Positions 34,901 through 42,977 of a DNA stretch of 64,000 nt are shown here, piece after piece. Origin of the DNA: Dendrobium chrysotoxum. Taxonomy: Eukaryota; Streptophyta; Magnoliopsida; Asparagales; Orchidaceae. Each line of letters begins with the position of its first letter. Positions within the stretch are counted from its first letter, which is position 1. A program made the translations under genes and the position numbers. The DNA lies in the NCBI GenBank assembly GCA_019925795.1, contig CM034309.1:25042729-25106728 (forward strand), written 5' to 3'. Under the pieces are notes generated by a model, which was not told the origin of the DNA, did not search any database, and worked only from the letters and a program-made list of their open reading frames with translations.

Positions 34901-35124
34901 GTAATATTATAATTCCAAAGGAATACCTGGTCGATCCGGATCAGGGGTCTGTCAAATCTATCTCAGGTATGAATTCTAACTCTTCTTTGTCCATTGAAGA
35001 TGGTTGGGATATAGCACTATCCCGGGCATTTAAAAAGTCGATTAATAAATCTTTTCGTCTTTCTCAACAGTTACCGACGAGAGCCCGGGACCCGATCTGG
35101 GAGGTTGACCTCGAGGCTTCGTAG
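31963..35124 (+). CDS. Tat-2 gag, ending at in-frame TAG
   Basis: The ATG at 31963 (MAGKLLFSVDRD) is chosen because it matches the Tat-1 start; the open frame reaches back to 31891 without an earlier ATG. Residues 1 to about 650 form a Lys/Ser/Glu-rich extension with a basic cluster (RKNYLRRIRKKITKSRK near residue 110) and a coiled-coil-like EQMMLRMEQMQNQM stretch (near 33690). The gag domain lies at about 33940-34470 (SYPKGFVSPSF, FEWYADLPNGSVKTF). The zinc-knuckle variant CPYHRMLGHTIEDC is at about 34820-34860. Translation stops at TAG 35122-35124. The same frame stays open beyond it, and Tat-1 has no stop in this region. Gag binds and packages the element RNA. Confidence 0.92.
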   Translation: MAGKLLFSVDRDLQVEELIHSSAIQFGMGFKTLKLSVNGGTIINLAAEGENGPVVELAVGATSDLPPVLELAAGATLTPSAPSVQSEDKKIEVKSTVEKGSSSSAALFGTKSARKNYLRRIRKKITKSRKIAEHKALSLVEPEAAEELPIPASSPLLKGSRFHPLAAAAGEERVTRIASSPPSPVDYTVKRTTREKNTLRTRMLRNIIHTCAAETGQTKEQYVRHLKGVISHKLEKEVLKEEKSEARNLTPQPVRRNKKFVKQPVASVLVDGYHWVPRLPTAKTEEIVLTGSGRSHPLSGRPPVPPSRLSKLAPVIAKSKEIVKDLPPVDVKGKRPIPLDEPYVPMKISRNVGIQIRETPVKTPVQSSAQLPVQSPVKVPRLFIQGCEDSPRIDVGVPTSQTPSSPVKLDIPHPIEDVTLTTTDPGTVGGEGTELEDDQEMLDQLVAEPTADDLKIQEVLTQFGDEEFEEMINYKGYLPIDLESIEGRPVDEVVQEIRDILKNKAIEAFDPEADDLMEEDSAGNICMVETRASNKDAEPSRHRSGKEEASAAVDSDSDGSIKLNEKDEYIKSLESKIEQMMLRMEQMQNQMIKAQQSQSEQLQPTTHTVGEHSRKTESSPRTPEVASPTSPADKDICQMIETQVREALAHSQGTVSIPKGRPYPEEYDSVSYPKGFVSPSFKVFSGLENPRQHLAHFRVSCCNAGGSDALLFRQFVSSLSGIAFEWYADLPNGSVKTFTELESLFLKRFSGAQQRVTVGDLVIEKQKPGESLVEYILRWRNLSMKCEPQLQEQHAVEILLKNIHGPIAFLLKGFTIKTFEKLLNKASNLQEEASKMPFLKDSTEEKKASKPLKSFEKRTAMVSAVDKGKKPMNVQSGNSPTQQIQKSLPFQVTSQPTRDSHPISFKERLARTYPFKRESVRKIFKSLQKKPDFRLPEAKKPEEANKKDDPTFCPYHRMLGHTIEDCIVFKDWLEKNFRQGNIIIPKEYLVDPDQGSVKSISGMNSNSSLSIEDGWDIALSRAFKKSINKSFRLSQQLPTRARDPIWEVDLEAS

Positions 35125-37683
35125 GAGGACGTTGGGACAGTTTCCTCTCCAGTAGTCTTAGGAACTACTGTACTGAATAAAAATGAAAAGAGTGAACTTT
35201 CTGTAGAGAGAAAATTTGTTGATGAGAGATCTGTACAAGTGGTTGATGGTGGCTCAAAACCTCTGTCACCACTAAAATTATCTGACTTTTACTTTGCCCC
35301 ATCAAAGGCAAAGGGTCGAAAATTAAATAAAAAGTCTGATCCTTCTGCCCATATTTTGATGATTAATGTTGAGAATCAAGATGTTAATGACTCTTCTGTT
35401 GAAAATAATCAAGAACAAGTTGAGATCAATCAAGAAATTCAAACACTCAACTCTCCAGATTTGACTCTTCAAGAGAGAAACGAATCTGATGTCTTATCAG
35501 ATAGTGAAACCCCTGAAATTAACTTTCAAGGGAGTCCTGTCGTGATAGACTTTTTAGATTCAGACTCTCACTCAGATAACGACAATCAATCACCTAAGGA
35601 GAGCGTAGACTCCCCTGTAGTTTGTTCTTCCGATGAAGTCGTACAAGTACAACTACGTGGTGGGAAGGTCTTACCCCCTAGGCTACCTCCTCAGGATAAA
35701 GGAAAACAAGTTGTTTCTGATGATCCAATTCAAATCCCCGCTCAACAATCAACTCCAATTCTTTCAAATCCACCGGGTCCCAACGTTAATGTTCCAAGTG
35801 TTGATTACAATGTCTTAGCTCACCTTAGAAAGTTGCCCGCCAAATTGAGCATTTATGATGCCCTTGTCCTTTCAAAAGAGATGAGGGAGACTCTAATTAA
35901 AGCACTTCTCGACCCAGAGATTTGCTTAGCTCAATTAGCCTCAACTTCCGAGGAAGAAGCTTTGTACTTTAAGGAAATCCCTGGGGTTACCTTCTCTGAC
36001 GAAGATTTACTCCTTGGAACTGCCGACCATAATCGTCCACTTTACATCACAGTAAATGTGGGCAAGTTTAAGTTATCAAGAGTTCTAGTTGACCCGGGTG
36101 CATCGGTCAACGTGATGAACATAAAGACTCTCGCATACCTTAGAATTGATACTAGCAAGCTCTCAATTGATAAGTTAGTGCTTCGTGGGTTCAATGAGAA
36201 GGGCGAGAAGGCTTTAGGTTCAGTTACCCTTCTTCTAGAGATAGGAGAATTGAAAACTGAAGCGAAATTTCATATAATTGATTCGGCAACGTCCTTTAAC
36301 GCGCTCCTAGGAAGGCCCTGGATCCATGAGTATAGGATGGTTCCTTCTACCCTGCATCAATGTATCAAGTACCAACGAGATGGCATTGAGTTTGAAATTA
36401 AGGGTGATCTGCAACCATTCTCTATTCACGAGATCGGGATCTACGAGGATGCAGCGTACTACGTACCTAAAGGGTCCACTACTTGTTCTAAAGTAGAGAT
36501 CAACGTCAAGGAGGAAAAGGCAGAAAATCAAAGTTCAAAAGCAATTCAAAGATTGAGAAAAGAAAAAGTCAAAAATCAAAAGAGACAAAACTCAAGTAGT
36601 GAAGACGACGTCGAGCGTGTGATCTTCAGGCCTCCAAACATTGTACCTCAAAGAGGTGGGAGGATGGCCCAAAGAGCACGCGGTCGAGGTCGCCCTTCAA
36701 TTGAAAAAAGAAATTCCCCGATCTACGTCGAACTTGAAACAAGTTCTGATGAAGATTCAAGAAAAAGGGGTGCCAGATTTGCTTTTGACTATACAAAAAT
36801 CAATCCTCCTCCGAAGTTTGATCTCACTTTAGAATCGAATAGCGACCAGGAGGATACAAAATTAAACATTCAAAATGACGAGCCTGAATTGAGTTTATAT
36901 GAAAAGCTTAATAGAACGGTTGAATCCTTAACCTTAACCCCACTGTCTGCTGACAGGGTCTCAGGGTTAGTAATTAAGGATGCTCCGAACTTAGATGGAG
37001 AAGTAAGGAAAGCCAAGAAGTTCTTCCCTGGCTCTTCCTCTTCAAGGAATGAAGATGATGTAATCCTTGAAGAGGCAAATTTTAATGAATTAATGGAATT
37101 ACCTTTTGGCTACTTTCCTGCTGGTGTTAAGTCTCTTATTTCTAAAGGTTTTGCTCCGAGTCAATGGACTAAGGGTCAGGCTAGATACCACGAAAGTCTT
37201 TGGAATTCAAAATTTAATAAATATTGGACCAGTGGTATCGGCTTTAGTACCGTTAGATCATTTGACGATGACGAATTTTGTCTAATGATAACTAGTCGTC
37301 ATGAATTTAAAAATGTCCCTACTGAAGTCATTGATTCGTTCGATGGACTTTGTTTGGAGACTTTTGATGATTCTGACGAACTTCAGGTTCGGGATGCACC
37401 CCCCGAATTCGAAGAAGAAATTAAATCAACAGTCGATGAGCTTAAAGAAATCAACCTTGGAACAGAGGATGACCCTCGCCCCACTTTCATAAGTTCTTTG
37501 TTGAGTGAGAATGAGTCTAAGGATCTAATTCAACTTCTATCCGAGTTTAAAGATTGCTTCGCCTGGACATACGACGAAATGCCGAAATTGTCCGCTGACG
37601 TAGCAGTCCATAAACTTGGAATCCGGCATGATGCCATTCCTGTCAAGCAAGCTCCACGACGCATGCGTCTGGAGATCGAATAA
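35125..37683 (+). CDS. Tat-2 protease and start of reverse transcriptase, ending at in-frame TAA
   Basis: This continues the gag frame after the TAG; the first ATG is at 35239. The aspartic protease active site is VLVDPGASVNVM near 36080-36120, with D-P-G in place of D-T/S-G. It is followed by ALLGRPWIHEYRMVPSTLH (near 36300-36360). An Arg/Gly tract (RGGRMAQRARGRGR, near 36650-36695) parallels the RG-rich tract in Tat-1. The RT begins with VKQAPRRMRLEIE and stops at TAA 37681-37683, where Tat-1 has CAA. The stop therefore looks like a C-to-T change, and it truncates the RT before any catalytic motif. Confidence 0.9.
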   Translation, partial: EDVGTVSSPVVLGTTVLNKNEKSELSVERKFVDERSVQVVDGGSKPLSPLKLSDFYFAPSKAKGRKLNKKSDPSAHILMINVENQDVNDSSVENNQEQVEINQEIQTLNSPDLTLQERNESDVLSDSETPEINFQGSPVVIDFLDSDSHSDNDNQSPKESVDSPVVCSSDEVVQVQLRGGKVLPPRLPPQDKGKQVVSDDPIQIPAQQSTPILSNPPGPNVNVPSVDYNVLAHLRKLPAKLSIYDALVLSKEMRETLIKALLDPEICLAQLASTSEEEALYFKEIPGVTFSDEDLLLGTADHNRPLYITVNVGKFKLSRVLVDPGASVNVMNIKTLAYLRIDTSKLSIDKLVLRGFNEKGEKALGSVTLLLEIGELKTEAKFHIIDSATSFNALLGRPWIHEYRMVPSTLHQCIKYQRDGIEFEIKGDLQPFSIHEIGIYEDAAYYVPKGSTTCSKVEINVKEEKAENQSSKAIQRLRKEKVKNQKRQNSSSEDDVERVIFRPPNIVPQRGGRMAQRARGRGRPSIEKRNSPIYVELETSSDEDSRKRGARFAFDYTKINPPPKFDLTLESNSDQEDTKLNIQNDEPELSLYEKLNRTVESLTLTPLSADRVSGLVIKDAPNLDGEVRKAKKFFPGSSSSRNEDDVILEEANFNELMELPFGYFPAGVKSLISKGFAPSQWTKGQARYHESLWNSKFNKYWTSGIGFSTVRSFDDDEFCLMITSRHEFKNVPTEVIDSFDGLCLETFDDSDELQVRDAPPEFEEEIKSTVDELKEINLGTEDDPRPTFISSLLSENESKDLIQLLSEFKDCFAWTYDEMPKLSADVAVHKLGIRHDAIPVKQAPRRMRLEIE

Positions 37684-40600
37684 CAAGTCGTTTCTGAAGT
37701 CAAGAAGTTGGCAGAGGCTGGATTTATTCGAGAAGAACAATATCCTTCTTGGGTAGCCAGCGTCGTGCCAGTTCGAAAGAAAAATGGTCAAATTCGAGTC
37801 TGTGTTGACTATAGAGACCTGAATAAAGCATGTCCTAAGGATGAATTTCCTTTGCCAATCCCAGAACTCATGGTAGACATTGCCTCCTCGCACGTTGTTT
37901 TCTCCTTTATGGATGGCTCGTCTGGTTATAATCAAATCAAGATGGCCCCAGAAGATGAGAGAAACACTGCATTCAGAAGTCCTATAGGGATCTTTTGTTA
38001 TAAAGTGATGCCCTTTGGCCTTAAAAATGCTGGTGCAACCTACCAACGGGCCATGACTCATATCTTTGATGACTTAATACATAATCAAGTCGAATGTTAC
38101 ATCGACGATTTAGTTGTCAAGAGTAGAGTGAAAGAGGCTCATCTTTATGATTTAAGAACTATTTTCGAGCGGTTGCGCCGCTACGACCTTAAAATGAATC
38201 CCTTGAAGTGCGCTTTCGGCGTCACGTCAGGGAAGTTCTTAGGTTTCGTAGTCAGGCACCGTGGAATCGAAATCGATCCTGCCAAAATTGAAGCTATCTT
38301 AAATATGCCGCCTCCTAAGAGTCTCACTCAACTGAGATCTCTCCAGGGCAGGCTGGCGTATATAAGAAGATTCATTTCTAATCTTTCTGGAAGATGTCAA
38401 CCATTCTCTGTCCTAGCTAAAAAGGACGCCAAGTTCATTTGGGACGAGAAATGTCAAAATGCTTTCGAAAATATCAAACAATACCTGACAAATCCGCCAG
38501 TTTTGGCAGCCCCCATTCCGGGAAGACCTTTAATCCTTTACACTGCAGCCCTTGACGAATCTCTTGGGGCTCTTCTAGCTCAAATCAATGATGATGGGAA
38601 AGAGAATGCCCTCTACTACCTGAGTCGGAGATTACTTCCAACGGAAATTCGATACCCTGCAATTGAGAAACATTGCCTAGCCTTAGTCTTTGCAGCACAA
38701 AAACTAAGACATTACATGCTTTCTCATCAGGTCAGTCTGATTTCCAGTGTCAACCCCCTACAATATCTTATGACCCGGCCCACGTTGTCAGGACGTCTGG
38801 CTCGTTGGTCTATGATATTGTTACAATTTGAAATCACTTTCATTCCCCTGCGTGCTGTGAAAGGGCAGGCCGTCGCCGACTTCCTTGCGGCACACCCGCT
38901 ACCGGCGGAATCTCCTCTAAATGATGATTTACCCGACGAGCAAATCATGAGTTTCGAGGAATCCAATGTTCAAACTTGGGAAATATATTTTGATGGTGCA
39001 GCATCCTCTCAAAGGGGCAAAACACCTCAATCTACTATTCCTGGGAAAGCCGGAGTCGGTCTGGTTTTCATAACACCGGATAAGGGAATGATGCACTTTT
39101 CCTACCATTTATCAGAACCTTGTACGAACAACGAAGCTGAGTACGAAGCTTTGATAACTGGTCTGGAACTTGCAATCCTAATGGAGATTAAAGAGATTAA
39201 GATCTATGGTGACTCTCAACTGGTGATCAACCAAGTTGCAGGGACCTATAAAGTTTTGAATCCTAAACTCCTGAAATATCATCAATACACAATGCACCTA
39301 CTAGAGAAAATTCCCATTGTAACTATGTATAGGGTTCCTCGTGGAAGCAATTCCTCGGCAGATGCCCTAGCAAAGCTTGCAAAGGAATTTGCTTGCCCAG
39401 AAGAAGATTTCATCCCTATAGAAGTTCAGGGTCGTCAAGTCCTGTCCCCTGTAGACATGGAATACCTCAACAATCAATCTTCCCAGGTCCTCTCTACATC
39501 TTCAGCAGTCGATGAAGAACAAGATTGGAGACAACCAATAATCAAATATTTGCAAGAAGGCAAGCTTCCCCACGACAGGTCTCTTGCCAATCAAATTAAG
39601 AAACGTGCCCTATCATATGCACTAGTCAACGATACGTTGTACCGACGATCGTTCGATCAGATGTGGCTCCGTTGTTTAGACAAACGAGAGGCCCTGAAGA
39701 TCGTTAACGAAGTCCATGCTGGACTGTGCGGTGCTCATCAATCGGGTCCTAAGATGAAAATGAAAATCAAAAGACTTAGTTACTATTGGCCTACGATGAT
39801 TGACGATTGCATGAAAATTGCAAAATATTGTCATCAATGCCAAGTTCATGGTGTGGTTTTACATCAGCCGCCTAATGTGTTGCATCCTACGATAGCCTCA
39901 TGGCCCTTCGAAAGTTGGGGAACGGATATCGTCGGGCCAATTGACCCTCCTTCTTCAAGGGGTCATCGCTTCATTTTAGCAGCGACTGATTACTTTTCAA
40001 AGTGGGCAGAAGCAGTACCACTAAGAAATGTAACATCACATCATGTAATGAAATTCTTTCGTGACCATATCGTATATCGATTCGGCGTGCCTCGCAGAAT
40101 CATATCCGATAATGGGTCCGCTTTTAAGTCTACAAAAATCAATAACTTTGCAAGTCGCCACGGTATTGATTGGAGATACTCAACAATCTATTACCCACGG
40201 GCTAATGGATTGGCTGAGGCCTTCAACAAAACCCTGGTACAAATCATCAAAAAGACCCTGGATGACAATAAACGTCAGTGGGATGAGAGGTTGGTGGAAG
40301 CTTTGTGGGCCTACAGGACCACATATAGAACCCCGACCCAATCCACACCGTTCGCACTAGTGTATGGGTCCGAGGCCGTACTCCCTCTGGAAATTCAAAT
40401 CCCTTCACTCAGAACTGCAGTCCAGAATCAGATCACAACAGAACAGAATGCACAACTTCGACTTGAAGAACTTGAGGGTCTTGAAGAACGTCGTCTCCAA
40501 GCCCAGCAAAATCTAGAACTTTATAAAGCCAGAATGGTTCAAGCTCATGATAAGTTAGTGCGACCTAGAACCTTCCGAGTAGGCGACTTGGTCTTGGTTC

Positions 40601-40776
40601 TTCGGAGGCCTATCTTAGCCCACCAAAAGCTCGGTGGAAAGTTTGAACCAACCTGGGAAGGACCCTTCGTAGTGGAAACAGTTTACGAAGGAGGCTCGTA
40701 TCAGCTAGTGGATTGTAAAGGAAATCACCCAATGCTTCCTGTAAACGGGCGATTCCTGAAAAAATACTATGCTTGA
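37684..40776 (+). CDS. Tat-2 pol: RT, RNase H, archaeal-type RNase H, integrase
   Basis: This is the same frame as gag, 1,030 codons after the TAA. RT: RKKNGQIRVCVDYRDLNKAC, FSFMDGSSGYNQIKM and the catalytic YIDD at 38098-38109. RNase H: LILYTAALDESLGALLAQ, about 38520-38880. Archaeal-type RNase H: YFDGAA, NNEAEYEAL, GDSQLV and SSADALAK give a complete D-E-D-D set, about 38978-39390. Integrase: HHCC zinc region (about 39720-39850), the D-D-E core (WGTDIVGPID, ISDNGSAF, GLAEAFNKTL) and a C-terminal GKFEPTWEGPF block ending KKYYA. There is no chromodomain. Every catalytic residue I can see is present, so only the upstream stop prevents normal expression. No start codon is expected here. Confidence 0.94.
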   Translation, partial: QVVSEVKKLAEAGFIREEQYPSWVASVVPVRKKNGQIRVCVDYRDLNKACPKDEFPLPIPELMVDIASSHVVFSFMDGSSGYNQIKMAPEDERNTAFRSPIGIFCYKVMPFGLKNAGATYQRAMTHIFDDLIHNQVECYIDDLVVKSRVKEAHLYDLRTIFERLRRYDLKMNPLKCAFGVTSGKFLGFVVRHRGIEIDPAKIEAILNMPPPKSLTQLRSLQGRLAYIRRFISNLSGRCQPFSVLAKKDAKFIWDEKCQNAFENIKQYLTNPPVLAAPIPGRPLILYTAALDESLGALLAQINDDGKENALYYLSRRLLPTEIRYPAIEKHCLALVFAAQKLRHYMLSHQVSLISSVNPLQYLMTRPTLSGRLARWSMILLQFEITFIPLRAVKGQAVADFLAAHPLPAESPLNDDLPDEQIMSFEESNVQTWEIYFDGAASSQRGKTPQSTIPGKAGVGLVFITPDKGMMHFSYHLSEPCTNNEAEYEALITGLELAILMEIKEIKIYGDSQLVINQVAGTYKVLNPKLLKYHQYTMHLLEKIPIVTMYRVPRGSNSSADALAKLAKEFACPEEDFIPIEVQGRQVLSPVDMEYLNNQSSQVLSTSSAVDEEQDWRQPIIKYLQEGKLPHDRSLANQIKKRALSYALVNDTLYRRSFDQMWLRCLDKREALKIVNEVHAGLCGAHQSGPKMKMKIKRLSYYWPTMIDDCMKIAKYCHQCQVHGVVLHQPPNVLHPTIASWPFESWGTDIVGPIDPPSSRGHRFILAATDYFSKWAEAVPLRNVTSHHVMKFFRDHIVYRFGVPRRIISDNGSAFKSTKINNFASRHGIDWRYSTIYYPRANGLAEAFNKTLVQIIKKTLDDNKRQWDERLVEALWAYRTTYRTPTQSTPFALVYGSEAVLPLEIQIPSLRTAVQNQITTEQNAQLRLEELEGLEERRLQAQQNLELYKARMVQAHDKLVRPRTFRVGDLVLVLRRPILAHQKLGGKFEPTWEGPFVVETVYEGGSYQLVDCKGNHPMLPVNGRFLKKYYA

Positions 40777-41088
40777 TGTAGCTCGAATATTGAATCAATA
40801 AAATCTTCAAATTTTGAATCTATTCAGCTCAATTTTGTCCAAGTTTTTCAAAACCCAGAATCAAAATTCAAAATTCAAAATCAAATTCAACATCAATTAA
40901 AATCAAATTTCAAATTCAAAATTTTCAAACTCAAAACCAATTCGAGTCAAATTCAAAACTCATCACAGTTTTAAAACCCTTCAAATTCAAAATCAATTCA
41001 AATCAAATTTCAAATCAAAACATCTTCAAATTCAAAACTCAATCAATTCAAATTCAAAAATCATTCAATTTTTAAGTTCCAAAATCCA
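40777..41088 (+). repeat. AATTCAAA-type low-complexity tract
   Basis: The 310 bp after the pol stop consist of irregular repeats of aaattcaaa and aatcaaatt. No ORF. It separates integrase from the hairpin arrays. Confidence 0.7.
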
Positions 41089-41868
41089 GATCCGATCTTC
41101 TATGTGAAGCAAGTTTCCTTCGCATATGATCATTCCAGATTCGATCCTCTGTATGAAGCAAGTTTCCTTCATATATGATCATTCCAAATCTGATCCTCTA
41201 TATAGAGCAAGTTTCCTCTATATACGATCAATCCAGACCCGATCCTCTGTATAGAGCAAGTTTCCTCTATACACGATCATCCCAGACTCGATTTTCTGTA
41301 TAGAGCAAGTTTCCTCTATACACGATCATCTAGACTCGATCCTCTATGTGAAGCAAGTTTCCTTCACATATGATCATTCCTGACCCGATCCTCTGTATAG
41401 AGCAAGTTTCCTCTATACACGATCATTCCAGACTCGATCTTCTGTGTGAAGCAAGTTTCCTTCACACATGATCATTCCAGACCTGATCCTCTATATAGAG
41501 CAAGTTTCCTCTGTATATGATCATTCCAGACTCGATCCTCTATGTGGAGCAAGTTTCCTTCACATATGATCATTCCAATTGAGATCCTCTATACAGAGCA
41601 AGTTTCCTCTGTATACGATCAATCCAGACCCGATCCTCTGTATAGAGCAAGTTTCCTCTGTATACGATCAATCCAGACCCGATCCTCTGTATAGAGCAAG
41701 TTTCCTCTATATACGATCATCCTGACCCGATCCTCTGTATAGAGCAAGTTTCCTCTATACATGATCATCCAAACTCGATCCTCTGTGTAAAGCAAGCTTC
41801 CTTTACATACGATCACTCCAGATCCGATTCTGTGCGAAGCAAGGCTTCCTTCTCACAGGATCATCCAG
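41089..41868 (+). repeat. 49-bp hairpin tandem array (16 units) in Tat-2 3' region
   Basis: Sixteen units of about 49 bp share a frame of gaYYcgatcctc, left arm of nine bases, loop caagtttc, right arm of nine bases, then YgatcatYcca. Arms include TATATAGAG/CTCTATATA (41199-41224), TGTATAGAG/CTCTATACA, TATGTGAAG/CTTCACATA, TGTGTGAAG/CTTCACACA and TATACAGAG/CTCTGTATA. Eight units are perfectly paired. Seven have only G.U-type mismatches on the sense strand. The last, degenerate unit has one true mismatch. The array is noncoding, and a single minus-strand ORF through it reflects repetition only. Confidence 0.92.
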
Positions 41869-42900
41869 TTCTCTTTTCTCTAAGGACAGATGTGAGTCAT
41901 CGTGCTTTCTTTCCTTAGGATTAGATCTACTAGTGATGGATAACGCCCTCTGCGGCACCATCCTAGTTTCAAAATTCAAAACTTCAAGCCTGATCTCCTA
42001 TAGGGAGCAATACTATTTTCCTATGAGATCATCCAGTTCTCATTTCCTTAGAGTAAGTATTCTCCTTCTCTTAGGATTTGATTCCCCAGTGATGGAATAA
42101 GTCCCTTGTGGCCCCGTCTTGGATTCAATTTCAACTCCAAAATCAAACTCTCTTCTCCTCAGGGTTAGGCTTTCCTCCTTCCTTTAGGATTAGACTCCCC
42201 AATGATGGAATAAGTCCTCTATGGCACCGTCCTGGGTTCAATCTCAAAATCTAGTTCTCTCTTCCTTAGGGTAGATTCTTCTTCCTTCCCTTGGGATTAG
42301 ACTTCCTAGTGATGGAGTAAGTCCTCTATGGCACCGTCCTGGAATCAATCTCAATCAAGCTTTCTTTTCTTTAGGGCTAGATTCTTCCTTCCCTTAGGAT
42401 TAGATCTACTAGTGGCAGAGTACGCCCTTCGTGGCACTGCCCTAGAATTAAAATTCAAACTTGATCCTCTGAAGTTAGGAATTCTTCCTTTCTATACGAT
42501 CATCCAGACTTCCTTCTCCTTTAGGGATGGATTCTTCCTTTCCCTTAGGACCAGACCCACTAGTGGTAGAGTACGCTGCCTCAGCACTACCTTAGCATCA
42601 TTTCAAATTCAAACTTCTAAGTCTAGGATTTCTTTCCCTTAGATTCTTTTCAAATTCAATCTTCTTAGGGTAAGGTTTTCTTTTCCCTTAGAATCAAATC
42701 CGAATTCAATCCTTTATAGTTAGGAGTTCTTCCTTCCTATAGGATCACCCAGGTTCCTCTACCCTTAAGGTTAGGATTCTCCTACCTTCAGGACCAAACC
42801 CACTAATGGTAAAATATGCTTTTTCTAGCACTACCCTAGTATCTACTCAAACTCTGATTCCCCAGGGATAAATTTATTTTTCCCTTAGGATCAAAACTCC
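41869..42900 (+). repeat. Second hairpin-bearing repeat array, about 90-190 bp units
   Basis: At least seven irregular units contain ccttaggattaga, then a hairpin of form CTAG-t-NNNNN...NNNNN-CTAG with inner sequence like gtacgcccttcgtggca. Stems are GATGG/CCATC (41935-41962), GATGG/CCGTC (42091, 42311 and near 42205), GGCAG/CTGCC (42414-42441) and GGTAG/CTACC (42565-42591). The pairing is kept while bases change. Smaller 49-bp-type relics (gatcctc...tatacgatcatccag) are interspersed, for example near 42460-42510. Confidence 0.8.
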
Positions 42901-42904
42901 AGAC

Positions 42905-42977
42905 TTGACCTTTCTATTCGGTCAACACCAATATGTGCAATAGAACTACATTCTATTACACATATTGGGGGTCCATT
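42905..42977 (+). other. Hairpins and polypurine tract before the 3' LTR
   Basis: TTGACC...GGTCAA (42906-42926) is followed by a long hairpin. CCAATATGTG (42928-42937) pairs with CACATATTGG (42959-42968), and AATAGAA (42939-42945) pairs with TTCTATT (42951-42957), with loop CTACA. The only purine run next to the LTR is TTGGGGG (42965-42971), six bases from the LTR start and partly inside the stem. This is the likely plus-strand priming site. Confidence 0.7.

Noticed and set aside
41089..41868. CRISPR-like array of 49-bp repeats
   Set aside because: There are no unique spacers; the whole unit is repeated, it lies in a plant retrotransposon, and no cas genes exist.
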